Of a stretch of 64,000 bases of DNA, positions 25,065 to 37,700 are shown in pieces; the stretch's first letter is position 1; each line of letters begins with the position of its first letter. The stretch spans positions 56,001 through 120,000 of the forward strand of contig JACVTC010000103.1 in assembly GCA_016946835.1 (NCBI GenBank), written 5' to 3'. The position numbers and the translations under genes are program-made. The notes under the pieces are model-generated. The model did not search any database. It was not told the DNA's origin and saw nothing but the letters and a program-made list of their open reading frames with translations. This stretch comes from Neocallimastix lanati (nom. inval.). Lineage: Eukaryota; Neocallimastigomycota; Neocallimastigomycetes; Neocallimastigales; Neocallimastigaceae.

Positions 25065-25360
25065 GATTTAATTACCCAACGAAGTTGTCAAAATAAGCAA
25101 AGGTCATAAAATTCAAGAAGTTGCCATAACGCTGAATTTTTAAAGGCGTAAAACCCTAAAGGAGTTTGTCCTATAAACCTATAATTTGAAAGGCATAAAT
25201 CCAGACCAAAAGAGCGAACAGACAAATTCGTAATCATAAATATAAAGAAAGGATTGGTATAAACCCATGGTGGTTACCAACCTACAATAAACATTAAATT
25301 TTAGCTATACCAAAAGGCTTAAAACATTGAACCGCGAAACGTAAAATAAGATTTTAAGAA
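25065..25360. other. Higher-complexity non-coding island without A-tail
   Basis: About 290 bp with modest G+C (AACGAAGTTGTC, ACCCATGGTGGTTACC, ACCGCGAAACG). It contains no long frame and no terminal A-run. It could be a decayed retroelement piece or a non-coding RNA gene. No tRNA or rRNA hallmark was found. Confidence 0.4.
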
Positions 25361-26166
25361 TAATATAATTTTAGGATAAAATAAATAATACTATACCATT
25401 CAATGTTTAAAATTTTCAATAAATAAAATTTCATATAACTTTATATATGATTTTTTTTTTTTTTTATTTAATGATTTACTTTTTTTTTTTTTTTTAATCT
25501 AAATTTTAATAAATATAATATATATATATTAATGTTTAAAATTCAAAAATTTTATTTTCCTCTAATCATTAAAAAAAATTTTATTATTATTCTGAATGAT
25601 ATTTAAATCTTGAATGTCTTTTCTAGTATTTTTCAAAATTAATATATTTAAAGTTTAGAATTATTAATTAAATAATAATATGATATATAAACGTATTTAA
25701 TAATAAACATATTACTAATTTATTACTATCTAATTTGAATTCTATCATAATACGTTTATTTCCAAATAATAGGTATTTTAAAATATTATATAAAAAATAT
25801 ATATATTTATATATAGTATTTTTTAAAGTTAACTTTATTAATAAAGAGGAAGAGTGATCTACTAGCATTTCACTATTCTAAATTAAAATGCTTTTATATT
25901 AATATATTGTGGCTTTTATATTAACTATATTTTATTAAACTCATCTTTCGACAATAAATACAAATATTTAAAATATTTTATTTTATTGATTAAAGTTTAT
26001 TTAAAAGTAATTACAAAGATTGAAATCTATCCTATATTTATACTAATCGTGGCTTGTAAGTAAAATAATGAAATATTTAAACAAATAATAAAATAATATG
26101 TATTTTATATAAAATGAAATTAATTTACGAAGAACAATATAATTATTTAACTTTATATTCTAACAA

Positions 26167-26219
<53 letters not shown>

Positions 26220-26287
26220 AATTAATTAATTAATTAATTAAATGAATGAATTTGAAAGAAAAATTTCCAAAAAAAAAAAAACTACCA

Positions 26288-26365
<78 letters not shown>

Positions 26366-28008
26366 TATGGTCAAAATGAAAAATAAAAACTAAAAATTAG
26401 ATATATTTTTTTAATAATGAATTATAATAAATAAATTTGTTAAATTAATAAAAGTTTATTTACAATTGAAATAATAAAAATATAAAGATAAATAAAAAAT
26501 AAAAAAGGGCATTTTATAAAGAAAGTAAATTGACATTTAAATTTTTGCACTAGTAATTAATATATTAGCTATAATTATGAATACCTTTTAGAAAAGGTTT
26601 CAAAAAAGTTATAATTATTTTTAAATTAATATATCTCAGACATAAAATAACTAATATCAATTGATATGCTTTGCTTTAGAATTTTGAAAACATGAATTAA
26701 TGATATTGAATTTTATATTCATTATTTATAATAATTACAAAAAGAATTAAATTATTATTTATATTTATTGATTGACTAATATAGATATGATTATTTATAA
26801 TTATTATTAAAAACTAATATAGGTATAATTTTTATAATAATTAATTATTTTTATAATTTAAAATTTGACAAATTTCTTGAAATTTTATAATAATTATTAT
26901 TTTTAATTACTATATAATTTTTGCTTTTATTATCTTTATAATTTAATATTAAACCCCATCAACCATAATAATTATATAATTATAGAAAAATCAAAACCAT
27001 TCAGTTTTTGTTTAAAAAAAGTTTTTCAATTTTTATAGTATTTTTTTTTTATTACTTTTTCTATATATCTATTTTTTTTTTTTTATAGAAGTTTGTATGG
27101 CTATTAGTTTTTTTTTTTTTTTTTTTAAATTAAAATAATATAAAAGTCCATATAATATATTACAAATATATTACAATATAATATAATATATAAACTTTCA
27201 ATAGTCTATAAAATATATTAAAATTTTATTTTTAATTAATTTTTTTTTATTAAATAATTTTTTAAAATTATAAATTATAAATAAGAAAAAAAATTATATA
27301 TAATTATATATTATAAAAATTATTATTATTATTATATACAATTTGTTTTTTATAAAAAAAAAAAAAAAGTAAAATTGATAAATTTTTTTTGAAAAAAAAG
27401 AAAATTTAAAATCTTATTTTGAAAGATTTTCTTTTCCATTCTTTATAAAATATAGTTAAAATAATTAATTATTCATAATTAACATTATTTTATTGTTAAA
27501 TTCAATGTAAATTTGTATTTCAAGTCTTTCAAGTAAAAAAAAAAAAAAAAAAAACAATGCTCACCTTTTGCTTTTTGAAATTTTTTATTTTTATTATATA
27601 ATATGTCTTTAAAAAAATGTTTTAAATAAGAATTAAAACACAGCTTTTTTTTTTTTTTTTTTAAATTATTATTGGATAATATTTTTTTAATATAATTTTA
27701 ATATAGAATATGGATTAAATAAAGAAAAAAAAAATTAAATATATCAAAATATATTATAAAATATATTATTATTATTATTATTTTTTATTTCATTTCATTT
27801 TATATTATTATAATTTATTTTTTAAAAAAAAGAAAGAAAGAAAGGATTGAAGGAGGATAATGATGCGGTTTAGAATGAAAAAAAAAAAATTTTTAATATC
27901 TTACTAAATATTAAACTTTAATAATACTAAACTATTAAATGTTTTTTATTCACTTTTTATTCACTTTTGATATTAGAACTATTCTAATTATAAAATATTT
28001 TTGATTAT
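25361..28008. other. AT-rich spacer with microsatellites
   Basis: No gene. It includes an (AATA)n tract with a TTAA tract at about 26163-26241, and an (AAT)n tract with one AGT interruption at about 26291-26366. Confidence 0.65.
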
Positions 28009-28386
28009 TTTATTTTATTTTATTTTATTTTATTTTATTTTATTTTATTTTATTTTATTTTATTTTATTTTATTTTATTTTATTTTATTTTATTAAATTT
28101 GTACTTTATATTTATATTTCTACTATTTATTTTATTTTATTTTATTTTATTTTATTTTATTCCATCTGTACTTTATATTTATATTTCTACTATTTATTTT
28201 ATTTTATTTTATTTTATTTTATTTTATTCCATCTGTACTTTATATTTATATTTCTACTATTTATTTTATTTTATTTTATTTTATTTTATTTTATTTTATT
28301 TTATTTTATTTTATTTTATTTTATTTTATTTTATTTTATTTTATTTTATTTTATTTTATTTTATTTTATTTTATTTTATTTTATAA
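28009..28386. repeat. (TTTTA)n pentanucleotide array with embedded 67-bp minisatellite
   Basis: Pure TTTTA pentamers flank and fill a minisatellite in which GTACTTTATATTTATATTTC starts at 28101, 28168 and 28235 (period 67). The last pentamer block (28266-28385) is about 24 perfect units. The plus-strand frame over it (Phe/Tyr/Ile/Leu repeats) is not a gene. Confidence 0.9.
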
Positions 28387-28484
28387 TTCATAGTCCAAAA
28401 AAAAATGATACTTTCAATACAATAGTTAATTCATATTATTTATAATATTTTATTAATAATAATACTTTATTTTTTTGAGCATCG

Positions 28485-28516
<32 letters not shown>

Positions 28517-28794
28517 TTTTCATAAACTTTTATAATTTTATATAAACTTATATAAAATTATATAAAATTGTATAAAATTACATAATATTATATAGTATAT
28601 ATAAAAATATATAATATATATATAAACTTGTATAAACTTTTAAAGAATTATATAAAATTATGAATTAAAGATATTAGAGTTTTTAATTAATTTTAATTTT
28701 TTATATAATTAAAACAGATAGATTGAACCACACAAATATAATTATTTATATAATTATTTTATTCAATGATTAGTTAAAAATAATGTTACAACTA

Positions 28795-28829
<35 letters not shown>

Positions 28830-30253
28830 AATTTAAAAGAATATTAAATCTAAATATATCAATAGTAATAAAATAATATATAATAAAGCTAAATATAATA
28901 ATCAAAAATAAAATACTAAAAATAAAAAAAAAAAAAAGGATAATAAAATCAAATATCAAAATTAAATAATAAAACTAAATAATAAAATAATAAAATAATA
29001 AAATAATAGAATAATAGAATAAAACAATAATATAATAATAACAATAAAAGGAAGATATAAAGATATATTAAAACTGACCCACAGAAATTTTCAAACATAA
29101 AGTGATTAAATATAAATATTTTAATTCTTGATTCATAAATATTATAATTATAGTACTAATAATTTATATAATTAATAAACTTTTTATCATAAAAAATTTT
29201 CTCTACTTATTTAATAAAATTAAAATAATTTTTTTTTTTTTTTTACTAAACTTTAGATTGAATTATGAAATAACATAAAATATATAAAGTGACTTGAATT
29301 AATGTAATAAATATTATATCTTTTTCTTTTTCTTTTTTTTCTTTTTTTTTTTTTTTAGCATAACATCGATTAACATCGATTAATTAATAGTATATTTAAA
29401 TAAAATAAAACTTTTTCCTATATTCATTAATTCAGGCAGGTTTACTGATTTCATTTTTTTTTTTTTTTTTTTTACATTAAAACTTTATTAACATTCATTA
29501 TATATTATTCAATTATTTATTATTTATTATTAGTATTATGGTGATATTAATTTTTATAATTTTATAATTTTATGGAATAGTTTTATAATAAATTTTAATA
29601 AATTAAACTTTAAAAATTGTTTTTTTTTTTTTTTTTTACATTAATTATTTACTTCCAATAAATTTGTAATTAAATCGTCCAATACATTTAATACATTATT
29701 AAGGATTTATGTACCAAAAATGAAAAAATGGAGAAATAAAATAAAATATTATATGATGACAATATATTTATTAGTTATTATAATATATAATATTAAGATA
29801 AATATAAATTTTAAATTTTAAATTTAAAAAAAAAAAAAAGCAATACTTTATAATATATTGATTAAATATAGTGGTAAAAGCAATATATTTTATATAATAA
29901 ATTAATATATTTGTATATAAATATAAATATTTTAATATATAACAATATATTTATTAATATATTATAAATAATTTTTATATTATTATTTTCCTTTTTATCG
30001 ATTGGCCAAGTATTTTTTTTTTTTTTTTTTTTTTTTTAATGAAAGAAATAATTAATCGAAAAATTTATGTGATTAAAAAATTGTAAAAAAAAATTTTTAT
30101 ATAGATATAAATTAATATATATTTAAAATATAATATAATATATGAGAATACTAATTAAATATATGGATATGTATACTACATTTAACATTTTTCATAAATT
30201 AATTTTTTAACCCAATAATTAAATATTTTTATATAAATAAAAGTTTGATATAT
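28387..30253. other. AT-rich spacer upstream of EF-1alpha
   Basis: Poly(T) runs and AT repeats. A direct repeat of TAACATCGATT at about 29363 and 29374 is the only unusual short motif. No gene supported. Confidence 0.6.
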
Positions 30254-30299
30254 CCAATCATTTATTTATTCATCAAAGCCATTATTTTTTATATATAAA
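30254..30299 (+). promoter_or_regulatory. EF-1alpha core promoter: CCAAT and TATA elements
   Basis: CCAAT at 30254-30258 and a strong TATATAAAG at 30292-30300 lie about 375 bp before the ATG and about 80 bp before the donor site of the 5'UTR intron. The positions suit transcription starting about 30 bp after the TATA box. TATA-like strings are common in this DNA, so the call rests on spacing to the gene and on the GC-containing context. Confidence 0.5.
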
Positions 30300-30374
30300 G
30301 GAACAGATAAACCCAAATTTTTAAAAATACATCATCAAATTTTAATTACATTTAATATTAAAAATATAAATAAG

Positions 30375-30670
30375 GTAAGTGTTATTAAAAAAAAAAGTAC
30401 ACTTATTATGTTAATTTATTTAGTAGTTAAATTATTTTTTGTTATTTAACAATAACAAAAGAGAAAAAGTACAAAATTTAAGAATATTAAAAATGAGAAG
30501 AATAAATAGTAGTTTTTTTCAATACTTAGGGATTAGAGAAAAAATAAAAAAAGAAGCAATAAAAAGCGAAAATTATAGAAATTATTTATGAAAATATTAT
30601 TATGAAATTTTAAAAGTTATGTTGAATGATAATATTAATATATTATTATTTCTCTACAATATAAATATAG
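30375..30670 (+). other. Intron in the 5'UTR of EF-1alpha
   Basis: AAG|GTAAGT at 30374/30375 is a full-consensus donor, and ATATAG at 30665-30670 is an acceptor ending one base before the start codon. Introns in the leader are common in highly expressed EF-1alpha genes. Not proven without transcripts. Confidence 0.6.
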
Positions 30671-30671
30671 A

Positions 30672-32036
30672 ATGGGTAAGGAAAAGACTCACGTTAACGT
30701 TGTCGTTATTGGTCACGTCGATTCTGGTAAGTCTACCACTACCGGTCACTTAATTTACAAGTGTGGTGGTATCGATAAGCGTACCATTGAAAAGTTCGAA
30801 AAGGAATCTGCTGATCTTGGTAAGGGTTCCTTCAAGTACGCCTGGGTTCTTGATAAACTTAAGGCCGAACGTGAAAGAGGTATTACCATTGATATTGCCC
30901 TCTGGAAGTTCGAAACTCCAAAGTACTACGTTACCGTTATTGATGCCCCAGGTCACCGTGACTTCATCAAGAACATGATTACTGGTACTTCTCAAGCTGA
31001 TTGTGCCATTCTTATTATTGCTGCCGGTACTGGTGAATTCGAAGCTGGTATTTCCAAGGATGGTCAAACTCGTGAACACGCTCTTCTTGCCTACACTCTT
31101 GGTGTCAAACAACTTATTGTTGCTGTTAACAAGATGGATACCGCTAAGTGGTCCGAAGCTCGTTTCAAGGAAATTGTTAAGGAAGTTTCCAACTTCATTA
31201 AGAAGACTGGTTACAACCCAAAGACTGTTCCATTCGTTCCAATTTCCGGATGGCACGGTGATAACATGATTGAAGCCACTACCAACATGCCATGGTACAA
31301 GGGTTGGACTAAGGAAACCAAGTCTGGTTCCTACACTGGTAAGACTCTTTTAGAAGCTATTGATTCTATTGAACCACCAAGTCGTCCAATTGATAAGCCA
31401 CTTCGTCTTCCACTTCAAGATGTCTACAAGATCGGTGGTATTGGTACTGTCCCAGTCGGTCGTGTTGAAACTGGTGTTATCAAGCCAGGTATGGTTGTTA
31501 CTTTTGCTCCAACTGGTGTTACCACTGAAGTTAAGTCTGTTGAAATGCACCACGAAGCTTTAGCTGAAGGTGTTCCAGGTGATAACGTCGGTTTCAACGT
31601 TAAGAACGTTTCTGTTAAGGAAATTCGTCGTGGTAATGTTTGCTCTGACTCTAAGAGAGATCCAGCCAAGGAAGCTGCTTCCTTCACTGCTCAAGTTATT
31701 GTCATTAACCACCCAGGTCAAATCGCTAATGGTTACTCTCCAGTTCTTGATTGTCACACTGCTCACATTGCTTGCCGTTTCGCCGAAATCCAAAAGAAGA
31801 TGGACCGTCGTTCTGGTAAGACTCTTGAAGAAAATCCAAAGTTCATCAAGTCTGGTGATGCCGCTATGGTTAAGTTAATTCCATCCAAGCCACTTTGTGT
31901 CGAAACTTTCGTTGAATACCCACCACTTGGTCGTTTCGCCGTTCGTGATATGAGACAAACTGTTGCTGTCGGTGTTATCAAGTCTGTTGAAAAGGTCGAC
32001 AAGGCTGCCTCTGGTGCTGCTGGTAAGAAGAAGTAA
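30672..32036 (+). CDS. TEF1: Translation elongation factor EF-1alpha
   Basis: A single-exon 454-residue GTPase, full length for the family, that brings aminoacyl-tRNA to the ribosome. Seen: G1 motif GHVDSGKST (residues 14-22), DAPGH (about 91-95) followed by [14 protein letters not shown] (about 153-156), then the two beta-barrel domains and a Lys-rich C-terminus (GKKK). The segment GWHGDNM through MPWYKGW and GKTLLEAI contains the roughly 12-residue insertion typical of animals and fungi. Codon use is sharply different from its surroundings (GGT, AAG, GTT/GTC, CGT), making the gene a G+C island and suggesting very high expression. A TATA box and a probable leader intron lie upstream. Several antisense and shifted frames over this gene are shadows of the codon bias. 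Confidence 0.98.
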   Translation: MGKEKTHVNVVVIGHVDSGKSTTTGHLIYKCGGIDKRTIEKFEKESADLGKGSFKYAWVLDKLKAERERGITIDIALWKFETPKYYVTVIDAPGHRDFIKNMITGTSQADCAILIIAAGTGEFEAGISKDGQTREHALLAYTLGVKQLIVAVNKMDTAKWSEARFKEIVKEVSNFIKKTGYNPKTVPFVPISGWHGDNMIEATTNMPWYKGWTKETKSGSYTGKTLLEAIDSIEPPSRPIDKPLRLPLQDVYKIGGIGTVPVGRVETGVIKPGMVVTFAPTGVTTEVKSVEMHHEALAEGVPGDNVGFNVKNVSVKEIRRGNVCSDSKRDPAKEAASFTAQVIVINHPGQIANGYSPVLDCHTAHIACRFAEIQKKMDRRSGKTLEENPKFIKSGDAAMVKLIPSKPLCVETFVEYPPLGRFAVRDMRQTVAVGVIKSVEKVDKAASGAAGKKK

Positions 32037-32067
32037 ATTGGTTAAACAATTAATTTGCAATTTTGCG

Positions 32068-32097
32068 AATAAATGAGCAATTTTTTTTTTTTTTTTA
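32068..32097 (+). terminator. EF-1alpha 3' end: AATAAA followed by T-run
   Basis: AATAAA at 32068-32073, 32 bp after the stop codon, lies between short inverted copies TTGC and GCAA and is followed by a run of Ts. This is a plausible polyadenylation region. Confidence 0.5.
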
Positions 32098-32455
32098 AAT
32101 ATTTATTCAAACAAATTCAAATAATTGATCCATTTGAATTTATATTTTTAATTTAAAATTTTAAATACAATGAAATTTTCATGTAATATTGATAAAGAAA
32201 TGTAATTAAATGAAATTAGAATTGCTATTAAATATAAAAAATTAAGAAAAAAAAAAGAGTTTAAAAGAAATTGTATGAAATAAATAAATAAAAAATAATT
32301 ACAAATAAATAATTTTGTGTGTGCATCTATTTTTATTATTATTATTATTTTTATTTTTATTTATAAAGATAATGTATTTGGTTTTAAGAGGATGATATTT
32401 GGAGTTGTATAATTAATAATATCATGCAGCTTTTACATAAAATCTTAGTATTGTG
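32098..32455. other. Spacer between EF-1alpha and the LINE array
   Basis: AT-rich 3' flank with nothing recognisable until about 32380, where weakly LINE-like, heavily mutated sequence starts. Clear LINE similarity begins near 32456. Confidence 0.5.
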
Positions 32456-33595
32456 ATGAAGATGGGTTGCAGGTTTACAAAAAGCCAAATTTTTTATTAA
32501 TGTATATTCTATTTCAAAAGATTTAAATATTCCTTGTATGTTGATTCTTGTTACAATTTATTCATCAATGATATATTAAATGACTGTGAAAAGTAAGGTG
32601 TTAATATTGGAAGAAAAAAGTGTTGTGGTGGACTCTTTGCTGATGATGTTAAAATTTATAAAACTTTGTTATGACTATCCTGATCTTTCATATGGTTTCT
32701 ATTGGCTATTGAGAGCACGAAGCGGATATAGATTAGATGCTAGAATTGCTAAAGCTGCAAAAATAGTGGACCAAATGTGTCCTAATTTTTGTCCCTGTTG
32801 TAAAAGTAATAAACAATGGATAAGTCATTGGTTAATTGATTGTCCCTTTTTCAATCATACTCGTAGTAAAGTTAATGATAAAATTTTATTTTTATATAAT
32901 GCTTTTTACCGTGGCAACCTAACAAATGATATTGTTAATAGTAATAATGATAATAGTAATAGTAATAATAGTAATAGTTATAATAGTAATAATAATATTA
33001 GTAATAGTATTTTTAGTAATGTTAGTAATAGTATTGAAAATAATGTGTATATTGATTCTAGTGTGTGTGAAAAAGTGTTTAATTTCCTTCTTGGAGGTCG
33101 AAGTATTAATAACAGTACAAGGGAATGGAAGGATCTATTTAAGTGCCAGATGAAATCAGGTGCTTATTCTGATACTCCGTTCTTAGTGGTTACTGCGGCA
33201 CTTCTCCAATCGATTATACCTATTGCTATTGGCCAGCAATGGTCTTTATTCAATAGGTTCAAATCGAATCGTACTACTACTACCAAGAGCGTCAATGCTG
33301 AAGAAACAGTAAGACAGGCCAGCAGGGCTAGCGCAACCAATGAAGATCATAATTTTGTATCTTAAAATTATGATTAACATTGCGAAGTCAAAGTTAATTA
33401 TTATACTTCAGTATAATAATGCCCTTGTGAAGTCTTACAAATATTAATTAAATGAAACTAGAATATATTATACCATTATTTTATTTTTATTTTGTGTTTT
33501 ATTTTTTGTTTATTTTTTTATCTTTTTTTTTTATTATTTTATTACATGTATTTTATCAAATATTTAATTAATAAAGATGAAACAAGTTTGCTGCC

Positions 33596-33626
<31 letters not shown>
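32456..33626 (+). mobile_element. LINE copy A1: chimeric 5' end, family-A 3' part, poly(A)
   Basis: From 32651 to the A-run at 33599-33626 this follows the full-length family-A element (44422 onward), with only a handful of substitutions over about 700 coding bases. It encodes the C-terminal Cys/His finger region to the stop at 33365 and the family-A 3'UTR (AATAAAG, then GCTGCCGTT before the A-tail). Upstream the order is scrambled: about 32462-32540 matches the segment at about 44090-44163, while about 32550-32650 resembles the earlier reverse-transcriptase block (GGTGGACTCTTTGCTGATGA), closer to family C. The frame opening at 32580 crosses this junction and is not a native start. Confidence 0.85.
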
Positions 33627-33629
<3 letters not shown>

Positions 33630-34710
33630 CTTTTTGGGGTGTCAGATTCCTGAACTAAAGAATCTAGAACACTGTATAAAAAAATCAAAAAATATAAATG
33701 TGAAAAATATGACGATATTTTAGAACGTTACTGGAAATCAGTTGCCAAATTTCAAGGTATTAAAGGTCAAAATTACGATCGTAATAAGTTCTCAAACAAT
33801 AAGGCTATAATTATGCTTAGTTTAAAATATCCCCAATTCAACTTAGGGTTTTCGTGGATTATTCGTTTACGCTGTGGTTATAAATACAATACTACTATTG
33901 CTATTAGAATGGGTAGAGTTTCAGAAGATTGTCCCAAGTCTTGCCCCTGTTGTGGCGAAGATAAACAATCTTTTGAACATTGGATTTTTAAATGCGATGC
34001 TCTTGCATCTTTTAGATGGAATTCTTTAAATTTCATCGATGATCTCTATGTTTTATTCCTTAGGAAGATTAGAGTGTTTAATCCTCTTTCTTCCTATGAC
34101 TCTATTTCTAATTTTGAAGATTATATCAATCATTATATATACTTGTTCCTTCTTGGTGGGACTTTAGTTTTAAATGAGCTACATTTCGATAGTGGGGAAC
34201 AGAGACAATTGAATGAACTACTTTTCAAAGGTTCATCTGAGTCACCTGTTCCAAAAATTGTGGGCTTGGCGGAATTCTTAACAAGTGCAATACCTATCAT
34301 TAGTAGTTCGTTTGAGCTATTATTTGATAGGTATTGCAAAATACCAAACTTATCCAAGAGCGTCGACGTCGTACTGATAAGGCATAATGATAATACAGGA
34401 TCGTCATCTATTGCTACGAAGGATGAATCTTGCCCTAGTAGTTCAATAAATGATGAATCCGGGGAGAGTTTAGTTGGACACCACACTATCTATTTTAAAG
34501 ATGTTACTTCTAGGTTTTATTTCTTTTTTATTTGATAGGAAGGGAAAAATTCCCGCATAGTACAACTTGCCGAAATACATAGTATTTTCGAGCTTTTTTA
34601 TTTTTTTTTATTTTTTAATTTTTTATTTTTAATTTCATATGTACTTTTCACCTACATGCATTTTTTAAAATAAAATTTAATAAAGTTTTGGAAGTGTATT
34701 CTCTTCCCTG

Positions 34711-34743
<33 letters not shown>
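33627..34743 (+). mobile_element. LINE copy D1: 5'-truncated, begins with a short family-B piece
   Basis: Starts directly after the A1 poly(A). The first about 21 bases (TCTCTTTTTGGGGTGTCAGA) equal an internal family-B sequence. Family-D sequence follows from the TTCCTG at 33648, nearly identical to copy D2. The coding remnant (33654-34535) gives the C-terminal region with CPKSCPCC and HWIFKC. The 3'UTR ends AATAAAGTTTTGGAAG...CTTCCCTGTCT and a 30-base A-run (34714-34743). Confidence 0.85.
33654..34535 (+). pseudogene. LINE-D ORF2 C-terminal fragment (finger region)
   Basis: An open frame with no native start encodes the last about 290 residues of a LINE polyprotein: a Lys-rich linker, SLKYPQFNLGFSWI, the CPKSCPCC...HWIFKC zinc-binding-like motif and the tail KSVDVVLIR. 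The reverse transcriptase and endonuclease are absent, so it is a dead-on-arrival copy. The first in-frame Met (33813) is internal and not a real start. Confidence 0.8.
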
Positions 34744-34747
<4 letters not shown>

Positions 34748-37700
34748 GGGTGTCAGATGTTCTTTAGGGAACATTTACATCCTTAGCAAAAAACACAAAG
34801 ACTCTAGAGAAAAAGCGGAAACTGATTTTGCTAATTGGCTCAAGAACCATCAGAATAACCCTTCGGCTATTGTTGGTGATTTCAACATGACTAAGCAACA
34901 ACCAAAGATCTTATTCTTAGAATTTCCCCTCAATGGTTTGTTATGGATATGGTTGGTCATCAATTTACTTGGTCTAATGGTGGAAAGAATTCTTGTATTG
35001 ATTTTATAGTAGTGAACGATAAATTAAGAAATTATCTGAATATTGCTTCTGTATGCTACTCTTTTAATGACATCTCTGACCATTTACCACTTATTCTTTC
35101 TTGTAAAAAAATATCTCCTGATGGTTTTGTTACTCCCCCTCGGGATAAACAAATTAAGTGGTCTAATCGAATTTGTAGGGATAAACGTGAAGCAATCTTC
35201 TCTCATAATAAATTCACATGTTTACTGGATGAATTTGAACATAATGATAATCTAGACTCTAATACAATGGTTAAAAAACTTCTTGACACAGCAAATAAAA
35301 TAGGCGATGACATTCAAGCAAGAGTTCCTACAAATTTACAGGGTTCAGCGTTCCATTGTCCTGCTTATATTAAGAAATTATCACATGAAAAACATTTATT
35401 TTATAAAAGGATTAAAAATTTTAAACTTAGTAATGATTTGTCAAATCTTCAAGAATTTTGTGATCTCTCAAAAGAATATAGAGTTCTTTCTGATTATATC
35501 ATTAGTATTAAAAGAAATATTAGGAATATTAGATTTAAAAATTTGATTCATTCCATCGGCGAATGTTTCTTAAAAAATGATGCCCAGCGTGGTTGGTCTG
35601 GACTTAAGAAAATTTCTAAACCTTCTTACTCTCCTTCCCAATCACCTGTATACATTAAAGATAAAGAAGGTAATGTTCTAGTATCCCAAGAAGATCAACT
35701 CAATCGTTTTGCAGAACACTATGAAGAACTTGCTTCTGATATAACTGGTCACAGTCTTAATGAAAATTATTGGAAAAGAATACTTAATAATTCTTCTACT
35801 CCTCAGGAATCATGGGATATTAATCAACCTATTTCCATGTCAGAAATTCATTCAACTGTTCTTTCAATGAAAAATAACAAGGCACCTGGTCCTGATGGTA
35901 TACCTACAGAATTTTTTAAAGCATTTTTTAATTCTGAGAGTAGAAATTCTTCTCAGGATGACTCTAATCAAGAGGTTACTTATTCCGATTGTGCAAAGTG
36001 TCTGTTATTACTTTTTAATAAAATTTGGGATGGTGACTTTCCTAATGAATGGAACTCTGCTTCTATTGTTTCTATTCCTAAAAAAGGGGATCTTTCAGAT
36101 TGTAATAATTATCGTGGTATTTCACTCATCAATGTAGGTTTAAAAATTCTATCAAAAATTGTCACTAAAAGAATATCGGACTATGCTTTTTCTAATGGAA
36201 TAATTAGACCAGAACAGTTTGGTTTTAGAAATAAAGAAGAATGTATTAGTTTATTTGTATCCATTCGTGAAATTTGTCAAAGAAGAAAATTTAAGGATAA
36301 ATTTACCTTTCTTGCCTTTCTTGACCATAAAAAAGCTTATGATTCAGTTCCAATTTACAATATACTTACTAAACTAAATTATCTTGGTATTCGTGGTAAA
36401 TGCCTTCAATTCATTACTAATCTATACCTTACCTCGAAAGCTCGTGCAAACTTTAATGGTAAACTTTCAAAAGAATTTCCAATACACCGTGGTGTTCGCC
36501 AAGGGTGTCCTCTCTCACCTATTTTATTCAATATATTTATCAATGATATTTTTGATAAATGTAAAAGTTATGGTGTGATTACTGAAAAGAAAAAGTGTTG
36601 TGGTGGATTATTTGCTGATGATATTGTATTATTAGCTCCTACAAAATCTTCACTTAAAAACCTTTTGAATATTGCTCATGATTGGGGTATTAAAAATGAA
36701 ATAACCTTTGGAATCAATAAATGCGCTACACTAGTTGTTAAACCAAAGAATTTTATACCTTCAAGACATTATGAAAATCCTACATTTAGACTTGATATGA
36801 ACTATATACCAAGCACTAATCAATATACATATCTTGGTATACCTTTTAATGAATCGTTGGATTTAAAACCTATTATTGCTAAGATGAATAGTAAAATTAA
36901 TTATACAGTTAACTCTTTCTTTAGTTTTTTAACCAATAGGAATGTTCCTTTCTACTTTAAAACTCGTATACTAGTTTCTTTTGTCCTTAGTTCAGTTCTT
37001 TATTATGCTCCCTTATTTGGTTCAAATAAAAAGAATACTGAAAAAGCTCAAACTGCTTTTAATCGAGGTTTGTACTGGAGTTTCGGGTTTAAAAATAAAA
37101 CCTCCAATACTTCAATTTACAATATGTCTAAGGAACTTTCTATACCTCCTATAGCTAGTTTTTGTGCTAAGGCGATGATTCGATGCTTTAAAAAGTGGAA
37201 AGATTCTTCTTGTATTATTTCTCATTTAGTCAAAAATATACCTACACTTTCTCACTATTCATGGACGAAAAAAGCACGGAGTTTAGCAGTACACAAGCAC
37301 AATAATAAACTTCCTGGAGAAATAAGGAAGTTTTACTGGGAAAATATTCATTATTCAAGCACTCCTGCGATCAGATCTACAAAATACAAGAAATTTAAAT
37401 TTGGTTTTAAAAAATTCATTCAACGTCTATCACTTAAATATTCACAATTTTCTCTTGGATTTTTTTGGATTGGACAAATTAAATGTGGATTCAAATTTGA
37501 TGTAAAAACGTATGTTAAAAGTAATCTAGTATCAGAAAATTGCCCAACATACTGCCCTTGTTGTGGTGAGAGTAACAGCATACCTAGTTTTACACACTGG
37601 ATACTTTTATGTCCTAAATTTGAAGAATTTAGGCAACATTTCATTCCCTTTGTTGATGAAATTTTTATTAATTTTTCTCTTATTGTTCATGAGAAATCAT

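Noticed and set aside
26163-26366. Possible regulatory palindromes in the AATA/TTAA/AAT tract
   Set aside because: Simple microsatellite sequence makes palindromes trivial here.
28099-28386. 95-codon Phe/Tyr/Ile/Leu plus-strand frame
   Set aside because: Produced by the stop-free reading of (TTTTA)n; no protein character.
30672-32036. Origin from an AT-rich amoeba such as a dictyostelid
   Set aside because: The EF-1alpha insertion (MPWYKGW to GKTLLEAI) is the opisthokont form, as far as I can judge from memory of the family.
30750-32060. Many overlapping frames of 60-170 codons on both strands across EF-1alpha
   Set aside because: They are shadows of the strongly biased EF-1alpha codons. 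None has domain features, and the sense frame is unambiguous.
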